Shown: piece by piece, positions 1-9,316 of the stretch
How positions within the stretch are numbered: the first letter of the stretch is position 1
Layout: each line of letters opens with the position of its first letter
Source: Helcococcus ovis
GTDB taxonomy: Bacteria > Bacillota > Clostridia > Tissierellales > Peptoniphilaceae
DNA length: 64,000 nucleotides
NCBI RefSeq assembly: GCF_004524775.2
Contig: NZ_CP119081.1
Location: forward strand, 558,001 to 622,000
Direction of reading: 5' to 3'
Translations under genes and position numbers: made by a program
Notes under the pieces: model-generated
What the model was told of the DNA's origin: nothing
The model's input: only the letters and a program-made list of their open reading frames with translations
Databases searched by the model: none

Positions 1-1283
1 TGTCCATAATACATACAGATATTGAACTTGTAGAAGTATTTTTTGCACATACGATAGTACCTGTTATTACAGCTATTTCTATGACGTTATTAATGGGAGT
101 GCTTATGATATATCAATTTGGATTAACTGGTATTGTAGCTCCAATTACTTATATTATAGTTGGATTTATATATCCGTTTTTCATGAAAAATACAATTTCT
201 AAAAATTCTAATATTTTAAACATAGAAAAATTAAATTTAAGTAAATTAGTATCAGATATTATGAATGGAAAAAAGGAAATTTTAGAATTTAATTTAGTTA
301 ATAAAGAATTAAATAAAATTGAGAAAAAAATAAATAGAGAGATAAAAATTTCTAATAGAAATGCTGTTATATTTATTAACAAAAGATACATAATAAGTAT
401 AACTATTTTAATTTCATGGTTTGTTTTATTTTTATTAAATTATTCAAGTATGACAAATTTAGATAAAATTTATTTATTAGTTTATCCTTTTACATTTGAT
501 ACACAAATAGCATTAACTAATTTATCACTATCACTTTCAAAAACATTAAAGTCATCTAAGAATTTAATTTCATTTTTAGATGAAGAAAGTTTAGTTACAG
601 ATGGTAATGAGAATATTGAAAACATAAATTCTATAGAAATTAAAAACTTAAGCTTCTCATATCCAAATACAAATAAAAAGGTATTGGAAGATATAAATTT
701 AAATTTTGATTCTGATAACATTATTGGAATTGTTGGGAAAAGCGGTGAAGGTAAAACAACTTTAGTTAAGATTATTATGAAGTGGTATCAAACGAGTATA
801 GGAGATATTTTAATTAATTCAAAGGATATAAAGAGAATTTCAAATAGCTCGATCAGGTCAAATATAAATTATGTGCCTCAAAAAACATATATTTTTAATG
901 GAACACTGAGAGAAAATTTAACATTAAGAAAAAACATTCCTGATAATAAAATTATAGAAAAAATAAAACAGGTTTATTTATATGATAAATTTACTACATT
1001 GAAAGATGGGCTTGATACAGAAATGAGCAGCGAAAAAATACCATTTTCATCTGGAGAACTTCAACGAATTGAATTAATTAGAGCTTTATTAAGTGAATCA
1101 TCAGTAATGATTTTAGATGAGCCTACAAGTAACCTAGATTTGCAAAATGAAAAAATATTTTTAGAAATTTTAACAAATATAAAAAATACTAAAATTTTTA
1201 TTATTTCTCATAGAAAAGCACCTATTGATGTATGCGATAAGGTATATGAAGTTAATAATGGAAATATTAGACAAATTAAGTAG
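1..1283 (+). CDS. ABC transporter, fused permease/ATPase (5' end outside window)
   Basis: The reading frame is open from the first bases, so the true start lies upstream. The visible part has the last membrane segments of an exporter-type transmembrane domain, then a complete nucleotide-binding domain. That domain has a Walker A (GKSGEGKT), a signature loop (SSGELQ), a Walker B (VMILDEPTS) and an H-loop (FIISHR). Fused half-transporters of this kind usually dimerise, often with a partner encoded next door, which would be upstream of the window. It sits just before the haem-uptake operon but is separated from it by a strong terminator and a new promoter, so a haem or siderophore role is only inferred from position. 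The substrate cannot be read from the sequence. Confidence 0.85.
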   Translation, partial: SIIHTDIELVEVFFAHTIVPVITAISMTLLMGVLMIYQFGLTGIVAPITYIIVGFIYPFFMKNTISKNSNILNIEKLNLSKLVSDIMNGKKEILEFNLVNKELNKIEKKINREIKISNRNAVIFINKRYIISITILISWFVLFLLNYSSMTNLDKIYLLVYPFTFDTQIALTNLSLSLSKTLKSSKNLISFLDEESLVTDGNENIENINSIEIKNLSFSYPNTNKKVLEDINLNFDSDNIIGIVGKSGEGKTTLVKIIMKWYQTSIGDILINSKDIKRISNSSIRSNINYVPQKTYIFNGTLRENLTLRKNIPDNKIIEKIKQVYLYDKFTTLKDGLDTEMSSEKIPFSSGELQRIELIRALLSESSVMILDEPTSNLDLQNEKIFLEILTNIKNTKIFIISHRKAPIDVCDKVYEVNNGNIRQIK

Positions 1284-1289
1284 ATTAAG

Positions 1290-1338
1290 AATATTGCCAT
1301 AAGTTTTATTTAGGATATTTTGGCAATATTTTTTTTAT
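1290..1338 (+). terminator. Rho-independent terminator after the ABC transporter
   Basis: A perfect 10-bp stem (AATATTGCCA at 1290-1299 pairing with TGGCAATATT at 1321-1330) is followed by a run of eight T. It ends the upstream transcription unit before the haem operon. Confidence 0.85.
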
Positions 1339-1419
1339 TACATACTAATTTTATTCATAGTATTTTAATATGGAATGTAATTAAAATTAAGCATACCGAA
1401 TAAAATAATTAGTTTTATA

Positions 1420-1448
1420 TTGACAATGTTTGTAATCGATATTAAAAT
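1420..1448 (+). promoter_or_regulatory. Sigma-A-type promoter of the shp-hts-shr operon
   Basis: A consensus -35 (TTGACA, 1420-1425) is followed 17 bases later by a -10-like TAAAAT (1443-1448). The start codon of shp lies 35 bases further on. An iron or haem regulator would be expected to act here, but I could not identify a convincing operator. Confidence 0.65.
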
Positions 1449-1482
1449 TATTTGGTGAGCCTAAAATAGAGAGGATTTTATT

Positions 1483-2376
1483 ATGAAAAAAAGAGTTTAT
1501 ATTTGTACATTAATATTTTTAATTTCAATAGTGAATTTAAGTGAAATGGTTTTTGCAGAATCAGGAAAAGTATTTACGGTTAATGTAAATCCAAGTTATA
1601 AACACCCGATTACAGGTGAAATTGAAGATTCTGGCGGAGAAAAATCAGTTGAGATTGGACAAGGTATGGTTGAAGGAGCTGTTTATAAGAAAGGGCTATT
1701 AGAGGTTTTAGATTCGGGCGAAATGTATTTAACAATTAAAATGGCATTGTTTGATTATACCGGTAATCACAAATTTTTAGTAGATGAAAATGATTCGGAA
1801 CATGAATTTACGGGAAGTGGAAGTGATGATAATGGTGAAACTAAAGATATAAGAATTAAGATTATAAATAAAAACTCGATAATAAAGGGCAATATGTATG
1901 TAGAGCCTATGGGAAGAAATGTTATTTGGTTTATGCATATTTCAGATGTTGTTCAGGGAAATAATACAGATATTGCTCAAAAATTAGTTAGTTCAAATTC
2001 TATAGAAAAAGAAAAAAAAGAAGAAAAAGAAGAAAAAGAAGAAAAAGAATCTAAATTAGAAAAAAATAAAAAAGAATCTAAATTAGAAAAAAATAAAAGT
2101 AAAAATACAAATAAAGAAACTAAGAAAGAAACAAGTTCTGAAAAAAACGATACAAAAAATGAAAAGTTAATATCAAATTATAATCATGAAAATAAATTAA
2201 AAAAAGAAGGATTAATTTTATCTACTGAAAGTACAGTGAAAAATGCTTCCTCTCTGAAATCTAAAGGAATTAACAACACAAGTAAGTTCATAATTTTTGG
2301 TGTTATTTCTTTAGGGATTTTATTTATAATTTTTAAGGCTTTATTGTACATAAAAAAAAGAGGTAATAGAAAATGA
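1483..2376 (+). CDS. shp: Shp-like cell-surface haem-binding protein
   Basis: The product resembles streptococcal Shp, which takes haem from Shr and passes it to the lipoprotein HtsA. A signal peptide (residues 1-25) is followed by one haem-binding NEAT-like domain (about 28-165). The Shp hallmarks are present: HPITGEIEDSGGE, GQGMVEG and VEPMGR. Streptococcal Shp binds haem through two methionines, in the GQGM and EPMGR motifs; the matching residues here are Met62 and Met143. A long Lys/Glu-rich stretch (about 175-230) and a C-terminal membrane anchor (about 270-292) with a basic tail follow, as in Shp. No sortase motif is seen. The start is preceded by GAGAGGA. The gene overlaps htsA by four bases (ATGA), indicating translational coupling. 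Confidence 0.9.
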   Translation: MKKRVYICTLIFLISIVNLSEMVFAESGKVFTVNVNPSYKHPITGEIEDSGGEKSVEIGQGMVEGAVYKKGLLEVLDSGEMYLTIKMALFDYTGNHKFLVDENDSEHEFTGSGSDDNGETKDIRIKIINKNSIIKGNMYVEPMGRNVIWFMHISDVVQGNNTDIAQKLVSSNSIEKEKKEEKEEKEEKESKLEKNKKESKLEKNKSKNTNKETKKETSSEKNDTKNEKLISNYNHENKLKKEGLILSTESTVKNASSLKSKGINNTSKFIIFGVISLGILFIIFKALLYIKKRGNRK

Positions 2377-3353
2377 TTAAGAAATTTAATTTTGTAGTTA
2401 TTTTATTATTATCAATATTTCTAACAGGGTGTGTTAATCAGCATCCTGATAAAAAAAAAGAACATAATGTAAGTAGTCCTACTAAAAAAAGCGTTGGTGA
2501 AAATCATAAACTTGGAGTTATTGATGCAAAAAAAATAGTTGAGAATAGTAAATCAAAGCCGAAAATAATTGCTACATCGCCATCTATAGCGGATATATGT
2601 GATAAGTTAAATTTAGAATTGGTAGGAATTTCTAATTCTAATATATATAAATTGCCTAAAAAATATAAAAATGTTGAAAAAATTGGATTAGCAATGAATC
2701 CTGATTTAGAAAAAATTTCAAAGTTAAATCCGGATTGGATATTGTCCCCAAATTCATTAATTGATGATTTGAAACCAAAATATGAAACAATTAAATCTGA
2801 TTGGGCATTTCTAAATCTCAATAGTGTAGGTGGTATGTATCAGTCTATTAAAGAACTGGGATATATTTTTGGTAAAGAAAAAGAAGCTAATAAATTAATT
2901 TTAGAATTTAATAAATTTTATGAGGAATATAAAAGAAATATAAACTTTACAAATAAACCAAAGGTAATGATTTTGATGGGATTACCAGGGTCTTATCTAA
3001 TAGCGACAAATAATTCATACATAGGAGACCTTGTTAATTTAGCAGGTGGAGAAAATGTTTATCATCATGAATATAAGCAATTCTTAAATGTCAATACAGA
3101 AGATATGAAAACTAAAAATCCGGATATAATTTTAAGAGCAGCACATGCATTGCCGAAAAATGTAAAAAAAATGTTTGATGATGATTTTAATAAAAATGAT
3201 ATTTGGAAACATTTTAGTGCGGTAAAAAATAATAAAGTTTTTGATTTATCATATGATAAATTCGGTATGAGTGCAAGGTTTAATTATCAGGATGCATTAA
3301 AAGAACTATCATTAATTCTATTTAATGAGGAGAAAAAAAATGAAAAAAATTAA
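2373..3353 (+). CDS. htsA: Haem ABC transporter substrate-binding lipoprotein, HtsA/SiaA-like
   Basis: This is a type III periplasmic-binding-protein-like lipoprotein. The signal peptide ends in a lipobox (LTGC, lipidated Cys20). The body has the TroA/FecB fold pattern, including IIATSPSIADICDKL near the N-terminus. Streptococcal HtsA holds haem between Met79 and His229, 150 residues apart. Here Met108 (GLAMNPDL) and His258 (AAHALP) are also exactly 150 apart, which supports haem rather than siderophore binding. It would receive haem from Shp and deliver it to HtsB/HtsC. It overlaps both neighbours and lies in the same operon. Confidence 0.88.
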   Translation: MIKKFNFVVILLLSIFLTGCVNQHPDKKKEHNVSSPTKKSVGENHKLGVIDAKKIVENSKSKPKIIATSPSIADICDKLNLELVGISNSNIYKLPKKYKNVEKIGLAMNPDLEKISKLNPDWILSPNSLIDDLKPKYETIKSDWAFLNLNSVGGMYQSIKELGYIFGKEKEANKLILEFNKFYEEYKRNINFTNKPKVMILMGLPGSYLIATNNSYIGDLVNLAGGENVYHHEYKQFLNVNTEDMKTKNPDIILRAAHALPKNVKKMFDDDFNKNDIWKHFSAVKNNKVFDLSYDKFGMSARFNYQDALKELSLILFNEEKKNEKN

Positions 3354-4335
3354 TCCTAGAAAATTTGATTTAGTATACTTTCTGATTTTTGCAATTTTAT
3401 TGTTATTTTTAATATTTTTATCCATTAATTTAGGTAGTATTAAAGTAGATTTAAAACAGTTAATAAGAGGATTATTTTTTGAATATGATGAAAGTGTATC
3501 CATTGTTTATGATTTAAGATTTCCAAGAATAATTATTTCAGTAATGGCAGGTGCAGGGATAGCCGTTTCCGGAGTTTTATTTCAATCTGTCTTAAAAAAT
3601 CCATTAGCTGATCCGGGAATTATAGGAATTAATTCTTCATCAAGTTTTTTCGCTGTAATGATTGCGGCATTTTTTCCGAAATTATATCTAATGACACCTA
3701 TATTTGCTTCAATAGGAGGTATAATTGCATTTTTTATAGTTTATTTATTATCATGGAAATTTTCATTTAGTCCGATTTCTATTGTTTTAATTGGGGTAGC
3801 AATAAGTACAATGTTTTCAGGATTATCATCGGCAATAAATTTTGCGACAGGTTCATCGATGAATGGTGTTGCATCAATTGTAAATGGAAATATAACAATG
3901 AAAACATGGGATGATGTAAATATTCTTATTCCATATATATTTATTGGAATATTTCTTGCAATATTTTGTTCGAAAATTTGCAACTTAATGTTTTTAGAAG
4001 ATAAAGTAATTAGAAGTTTAGGTATAAATGTAAGTCTTAATAGAATAATGATTTCTGTCATAGCAACTATACTTGCTTCATCATCTACTGCAATAGTTGG
4101 AAGTATAGGATTTTTAGGGTTGATAGTTCCACATATTTCAAAAATTTTTATTGGAGAAGATCATAGAAAATTAATTCCTTTTTCAATGATACTAGGTGCA
4201 ATAACATTTTTATTAGCCGATACCTTAGGGAGGACAATATTTTATCCATATGAAATCCCCGCCTCAGTGATTATGGGGATAGTAGGAGGTCCATTCTTTA
4301 TTTTTATTTTGAGAAAGGGGATAAATTATGAATGA
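3340..4335 (+). CDS. htsB: Haem ABC transporter permease, FecCD family, HtsB-like
   Basis: A polytopic membrane protein of the FecCD/BtuC type with about ten hydrophobic segments. It carries the family pattern RFPRIIISVMAGAGIAVSG near residue 60 and the conserved GSIGFLGLIVPH segment that contacts the ATPase. I chose the ATG at 3340 because GAGGAG sits seven bases upstream (3327-3332); the in-frame ATG at 3325 overlaps that ribosome-binding site. The gene overlaps the end of htsA by 14 bases and htsC by 8. It forms the haem channel with the HtsC ATPase. Confidence 0.88.
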   Translation: MKKINPRKFDLVYFLIFAILLLFLIFLSINLGSIKVDLKQLIRGLFFEYDESVSIVYDLRFPRIIISVMAGAGIAVSGVLFQSVLKNPLADPGIIGINSSSSFFAVMIAAFFPKLYLMTPIFASIGGIIAFFIVYLLSWKFSFSPISIVLIGVAISTMFSGLSSAINFATGSSMNGVASIVNGNITMKTWDDVNILIPYIFIGIFLAIFCSKICNLMFLEDKVIRSLGINVSLNRIMISVIATILASSSTAIVGSIGFLGLIVPHISKIFIGEDHRKLIPFSMILGAITFLLADTLGRTIFYPYEIPASVIMGIVGGPFFIFILRKGINYE

Positions 4336-5107
4336 GAAAAAAGATAAAATAATTGTTCAAAATTTAAGTTTTTCATATGAAAATGATTTAATTATTGATA
4401 ATGTTAATTTTTCTATAAAAGAAGGACAAATCACCACTTTTTTAGGTGGAAATGGATGCGGGAAATCTACTTTATTTTATTTGATGACAAAAGAATTGAT
4501 ACCAAATTCAGGAAAAATTTTTTTAGAAAACAAAAATATTTCAGATATATCTATAAAAAATTTTGCTAAAAATGTTTCAATAGTTCAACAATTAAATGAT
4601 GTCAAAACATCAATAAGTGTGGAAAATTTAGTTAGTCTAGGAAGAACTCCTCATAAAAAATTATTTAATATTAATTCTGACGAGGATGAAAAAATTATAG
4701 ATTGGGCATTGAGAGTTACATCTATCGAAAAATATAGAAAATGTAAATTATCAAATTTATCCGGTGGACAAAGACAAAGAGCGTGGATCGCAATGGCATT
4801 GGCACAAGAAACGGAAGTTTTATTTTTAGATGAGCCGACAACATTTTTAGATATTAGATATCAAATAGAGATATTGGATTTAATAAAAAAAATTAACAAA
4901 GAGTTTAACATAACTATAATCATGGTACTTCATGATATTAATCAGGCAATAAGATATTCAGATAAAATTATCGGATTAAAAAAAGGGAAAATTGAGATGG
5001 AAGGAGGACCAAGTGAAGTTATAACTGAAGAAAATATTAAAAAAATATATGGCATTAATTTAAAAATAAAGGAAATAGAAGGACAAAAATACATATTAAG
5101 CATTTAG
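4328..5107 (+). CDS. htsC: Haem ABC transporter ATP-binding protein, HtsC-like
   Basis: An FecE/BtuD-type ATPase of 259 residues. It shows Walker A (GGNGCGKST), the Q-loop, the signature (LSGGQRQR), Walker B (VLFLDEPTT) and the switch histidine (MVLHDI). It powers import of haem delivered by the lipoprotein HtsA through HtsB. The eight-base overlap with htsB fits a single translation-coupled operon. Confidence 0.9.
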   Translation: MNEKKDKIIVQNLSFSYENDLIIDNVNFSIKEGQITTFLGGNGCGKSTLFYLMTKELIPNSGKIFLENKNISDISIKNFAKNVSIVQQLNDVKTSISVENLVSLGRTPHKKLFNINSDEDEKIIDWALRVTSIEKYRKCKLSNLSGGQRQRAWIAMALAQETEVLFLDEPTTFLDIRYQIEILDLIKKINKEFNITIIMVLHDINQAIRYSDKIIGLKKGKIEMEGGPSEVITEENIKKIYGINLKIKEIEGQKYILSI

Positions 5108-5129
5108 AACTTAACAAAAGGAGTTTGTT

Positions 5130-8100
5130 ATGAATAATAAAAATTACATAAATAAAGAATTAATAATTAATTGCAGTAAAAGATTAATGGCAGGAGCATT
5201 AGCTTTTTCGTTAACATTTACAAATTTGCCCGGAATAGCAGTGAAATCAGCTTTTGCATCAAATGAAACTAGTAAGTTAACTGTAACCAAAGGTATTGCA
5301 GAGGATTTTATAATTAGTAAACCAGAGGTAAATGCTAAAACAGTTACATTTAGTGTAGAAGATAAAAAAGGTGAATCAATTTTTAATAAATATTGGAAAA
5401 ATATAAAGGATTTAAAAATAGATGATAGAAGTTATAAAGTAAATACTGATCAATCCTATGATTCAAAAGGATTTATACTATTTAATAATGAGATTACAGT
5501 TACTGTCCCAAATTTTTATGAGATATTTTCTAAAAATACTAAACATAAAATAGAATTTTATTTTAATGATGGTTCAATTGCAAAATATGAAGAAGATGGA
5601 TATGTAAAAAATGATGATGTAATTAATTATCAAAATATTCAATATGATGTTGCAAATGAGTATTTAATAAAAAAAGTTTTTAAGACACAAAATTATGAAA
5701 ATAAAGAATTAGTTTCTATAAATATAGATAATATTTCATCAAAAGATACTAAATTTAGAGAATCAGTAAAAAAATTTATATTTAATGGAAATGATTTAAC
5801 CCAAAAATTAAAAGATAATAATGTGTTTTTAACAAGTATGTCTTATGATTTATATACTCACGATTCAGAAGTTATAAAATTATTTAAAGAAAAAAATGAA
5901 GTTGAAATAGAATTTAATGATGGAAGTAAGTCTGTATTTCCAAATGATGGAAATGTTATAAAATCTGATATTATCAAAAATAATGCACAAAATACATTGT
6001 TAGATAAAAAAACAAAGAAAAATAAGGGAACTCCAATTAAGGACTTAAAAAATTTGTCAAATGGGGAATATACTATCGGATTTAATGCACTTTATGCAGA
6101 TGGGAGAAAGGGTTCCTCCATGTTAGAGGGATTCTTTGACAAAAATATAAAATTAGTAGTAAAAGATGGTAAATATACAATAACTATGTTAAATACATTG
6201 TTTGCATATTCATTAATAGATTTTGGAATTGAAAATAAAAATAATTGGAGTTCTGCTATAAAAAAAGATTATGGCAACACAAATAGTGCCGGACAATATG
6301 ATAGAGCAACATTTTCTATGGATATTGATGACTTAACAAAGGAACATATGGCAGGTGTACTTGTAGGGTATATGGGCGGTTTACCAAGCCAAAAAAGTAA
6401 TTTTGACAAATATACTAAAGTTAAAATAAAATTTGCTAATGAAGTGTACAAGGGCTGGGATGATTTTGCAGTTATTGAAGAAGAAAAGATTGCTAGAGCA
6501 AAAAGTGATGAGATTTTGCAAAAGAAACTTATAGCAAATGGAGTTGATAAAAATAAAGATGGTAAGGTTACTCCTGAAGAACTAATGGATTTTGAAGGTG
6601 ATATAAATATAGGTTCCATAGAAATAAACGGAGCAATTGATAAAGGTGCAATTTATGATATATCTTTATTAAAAAATATGGGACCAAAGGTTAAATCATT
6701 CAAATCAGACAGTAATAAATTCGGTGAATTACCAAAAGATTTATTTGCAAAAGCTGTTAATATACAAGAAGTAATATTATCAGGTAATAATATTACTAAT
6801 ATTCCGAAAGAATTATTTAAGAATAATTCAAAAATTACTAAGTTATATTTAAGCTCAAATAAGTTGGGGCAATTACCGGAAGGAGTATTTGATAGTTTAA
6901 CGGAATTAAAGGATTTAAGTTTAGACAATACATGGTTATCAAGTATTCCGGAATCATTATTTTCGAAAATGAAAAAACTTGAAATACTTGGATTACAAGA
7001 TAACAAGTTAAAAAATTTACCTGATAAGCTTTTTGAACAAAATAAAAATATTAATATATTAACTTTAGGAAATAATGAATTAAAAACTATACCAAAAAGT
7101 ATAGGAAATCTTGAAAAATTAAATAATTTATCTCTACCAAATAATAATTTAGAAATAATTCCAAAAGAAGTTGGAAACTTAAAATTGTTAAAAGAATTTA
7201 ATGCAAGCAATAATAATTTAAGTGAATTACCAGAACAACTATGGGCTAATTTAGCTAAAAATAATGCCATAGTTAGATTAGATGGCAATAAATTCAGCAA
7301 GTTACCTGATCAAGTTATAAAGAAATCAGGACAACTACAAACATTAGATATAGCATTTAATTATCTAAGTAAAACTATAAAATATGATGAGGATTCACAA
7401 AAGAAATTGGGAATACATCCAAGCAGTGTTTTAGGATATTATCCTCAAAGAACATCTTCAAATTTAATTTTGGAAGCTAAAGATGGGGTTGTTACTTCAA
7501 AATACGAAAATGATAAGATGACAATTTTAAATTTATTACATTGGAAATATGATGGAAGTTCATATTATGGTGGTAAAGAAGTTATACAAGGATATGATGA
7601 ATATATTAAATTTATGGATGAATTATCATCAAAAGGTAAAAGTGTAATAAATCGATTAGAGGGTAAAAATTGGGAAATCACAACAAAATTAGAAAGATTT
7701 AGAAATGGAAATGTTAAAGAAATCATTAGCAGTACAACAAAAAATGAAAATGATATAACAAATAAATTTAATGATCCTGATATGAAAAAGGGAGATAGGT
7801 ATAAAGTAACTAAAACTATATATGAGTATAATTCATCAACAGGAAATAATAAAGTAACAGAAATATCTCAATTTGTTGATGCAAATGTTTCTAAAGAATT
7901 TAGTAATGTAGAGTCTGAAATTTATGAAGTACCTGTATTTTTAAAAAATGCAAGTAGTGAAGAGGCATCTATGGGTAATGCTGCATTAAATTCGCTTGCA
8001 AGAGTAATTAAGAGTAAAAAGGGAATTAATATTATTATTAGTTTGAAGAGCTTATATTTAAAAAGCTTTGATAAAACAGGACATGTTACAAAATTAGGAT

Positions 8101-9050
8101 ATTATCCAAGTTTGGAAGATATGAAAGCTGATAAGAATCTTAAGGATACAGATGTATTTTCAACATATGAAGAAAATGGAATAAAATATCCTAAGGAAAT
8201 TATAATTCCATTGAAGGATATGAAAACTAAATTTGTTGGTTTAAAAATATGGGTTGATGCAATGGATGATATTGCAAAATTATCAGGAAAGAAAGAAGGA
8301 CCACAACCTGCAGTTTTAGTAATTGATTGGGCTAAATCCAAATTTATTTCTAAGGGAAATGATTTTAATATAAATTCAAGTTCAAGAAATAATGTAAAAA
8401 ATTATAATCTTTATAACGAAGAATATAAAATTCCAAAATTATCATCACTGAAAGATTTATACAAATTAAGAGATGGTAAGTATTTAGTAGATATAAAATT
8501 AATAAAAATCAATAGAAAAGAAGACTCCATGGCAAATGGTGCAATATTGCCTACAGCAATATTAGAAAAAAATGGAGGAGATATTTATATTACACTTGAA
8601 TTTAAAGGGATGAAAATAGGTAAGAAGGTTGGATATTTGGGAAAATTAAGTTATTATGATAATTTCACATATGATGAAAACTTGAAACCTGTAGGAAGAT
8701 TATTAAATGGAGAAGTTTTAGAATACCAATCAGATGGGAAATCTCCAAAAATTGTTAGAATTCCTTTAGTGAAATCTGCATTGAATGATAAATCAGGATT
8801 CATACCTCTTCATGTATTTGTAGATGTTATGGAAAAAATAGGACTTGTTTCAGGTAGAAAAGGAATGGGTGAGCAAGATGTACTATTGAAATTGAATTTA
8901 AATACTGTGAGAAATTTCGATAAAAATAATAGATTAAAATCTCCAAATACTGGCGATAGTTTTAATGTCAATAATCATACATTTTTAATAATAGCAAGTG
9001 GAATCACATTTATATTCATTGCTATTAGAAGAAGAAAAGATATTATATAA
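5130..9050 (+). CDS. shr: Shr-like haemoprotein receptor (HID, NEAT, EF-hand, LRR, NEAT)
   Basis: A 1306-residue surface protein with the architecture of streptococcal Shr, which binds haemoglobin, strips its haem and passes it to Shp. After a signal peptide (about 1-44) come two DUF1533/HID-like haemoprotein-binding regions (about 45-290) and a NEAT domain (about 300-435). An EF-hand calcium loop follows (DKNKDGKVTPEE, from residue 473). A leucine-rich repeat block (about 525-737) and two further NEAT-like regions (about 930-1067 and 1105-1260) come next; streptococcal Shr has only two NEAT domains. The C-terminus is SPNTG (1271-1275), a hydrophobic span and a basic tail, which looks like a sortase signal; streptococcal Shr is instead held by a membrane segment. 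It starts 22 bases after htsC with a good AAGGAG site. In streptococci shr comes first in the locus; here it comes last. Confidence 0.9.
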   Translation: MNNKNYINKELIINCSKRLMAGALAFSLTFTNLPGIAVKSAFASNETSKLTVTKGIAEDFIISKPEVNAKTVTFSVEDKKGESIFNKYWKNIKDLKIDDRSYKVNTDQSYDSKGFILFNNEITVTVPNFYEIFSKNTKHKIEFYFNDGSIAKYEEDGYVKNDDVINYQNIQYDVANEYLIKKVFKTQNYENKELVSINIDNISSKDTKFRESVKKFIFNGNDLTQKLKDNNVFLTSMSYDLYTHDSEVIKLFKEKNEVEIEFNDGSKSVFPNDGNVIKSDIIKNNAQNTLLDKKTKKNKGTPIKDLKNLSNGEYTIGFNALYADGRKGSSMLEGFFDKNIKLVVKDGKYTITMLNTLFAYSLIDFGIENKNNWSSAIKKDYGNTNSAGQYDRATFSMDIDDLTKEHMAGVLVGYMGGLPSQKSNFDKYTKVKIKFANEVYKGWDDFAVIEEEKIARAKSDEILQKKLIANGVDKNKDGKVTPEELMDFEGDINIGSIEINGAIDKGAIYDISLLKNMGPKVKSFKSDSNKFGELPKDLFAKAVNIQEVILSGNNITNIPKELFKNNSKITKLYLSSNKLGQLPEGVFDSLTELKDLSLDNTWLSSIPESLFSKMKKLEILGLQDNKLKNLPDKLFEQNKNINILTLGNNELKTIPKSIGNLEKLNNLSLPNNNLEIIPKEVGNLKLLKEFNASNNNLSELPEQLWANLAKNNAIVRLDGNKFSKLPDQVIKKSGQLQTLDIAFNYLSKTIKYDEDSQKKLGIHPSSVLGYYPQRTSSNLILEAKDGVVTSKYENDKMTILNLLHWKYDGSSYYGGKEVIQGYDEYIKFMDELSSKGKSVINRLEGKNWEITTKLERFRNGNVKEIISSTTKNENDITNKFNDPDMKKGDRYKVTKTIYEYNSSTGNNKVTEISQFVDANVSKEFSNVESEIYEVPVFLKNASSEEASMGNAALNSLARVIKSKKGINIIISLKSLYLKSFDKTGHVTKLGYYPSLEDMKADKNLKDTDVFSTYEENGIKYPKEIIIPLKDMKTKFVGLKIWVDAMDDIAKLSGKKEGPQPAVLVIDWAKSKFISKGNDFNINSSSRNNVKNYNLYNEEYKIPKLSSLKDLYKLRDGKYLVDIKLIKINRKEDSMANGAILPTAILEKNGGDIYITLEFKGMKIGKKVGYLGKLSYYDNFTYDENLKPVGRLLNGEVLEYQSDGKSPKIVRIPLVKSALNDKSGFIPLHVFVDVMEKIGLVSGRKGMGEQDVLLKLNLNTVRNFDKNNRLKSPNTGDSFNVNNHTFLIIASGITFIFIAIRRRKDII

Positions 9051-9081
9051 AACCTTAATTAAAAAATAAAAAGTAAGCTTT

Positions 9082-9168
9082 AAGCTATTTTGTGATTATG
9101 CTAATCTTAAAATTATGATTTAATAAATAATTTTTTGGTAAGTTTGATTCAAAATAGCTTTTTTTATC
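9082..9168 (+). terminator. Likely terminator after shr
   Basis: An 11-bp inverted repeat (AAGCTATTTTG at 9082-9092 with CAAAATAGCTT at 9150-9160) is followed by seven T. The loop is long (57 bases), so it is less certain than a compact hairpin. The rest of 9169-9316 shows nothing further that I recognise. Confidence 0.55.
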
Positions 9169-9316
9169 AAAATTTTATATTTGCAGTTTATACTTTTTTG
9201 GGGGATTTCATTAGATAATATTCAGATTTATATTTAATATTAACTAAAATAGTTTAATTATTCTCAAAATTAGTGTACAATTTAAACTAGATATTTTAAA
9301 AATAGAAAGGTTAATT

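Noticed and set aside
6653..7300. Long minus-strand frame opposite the leucine-rich repeats of shr
   Set aside because: It mirrors the repetitive LRR codons of a clear plus-strand gene and has no ribosome-binding site or family motif.
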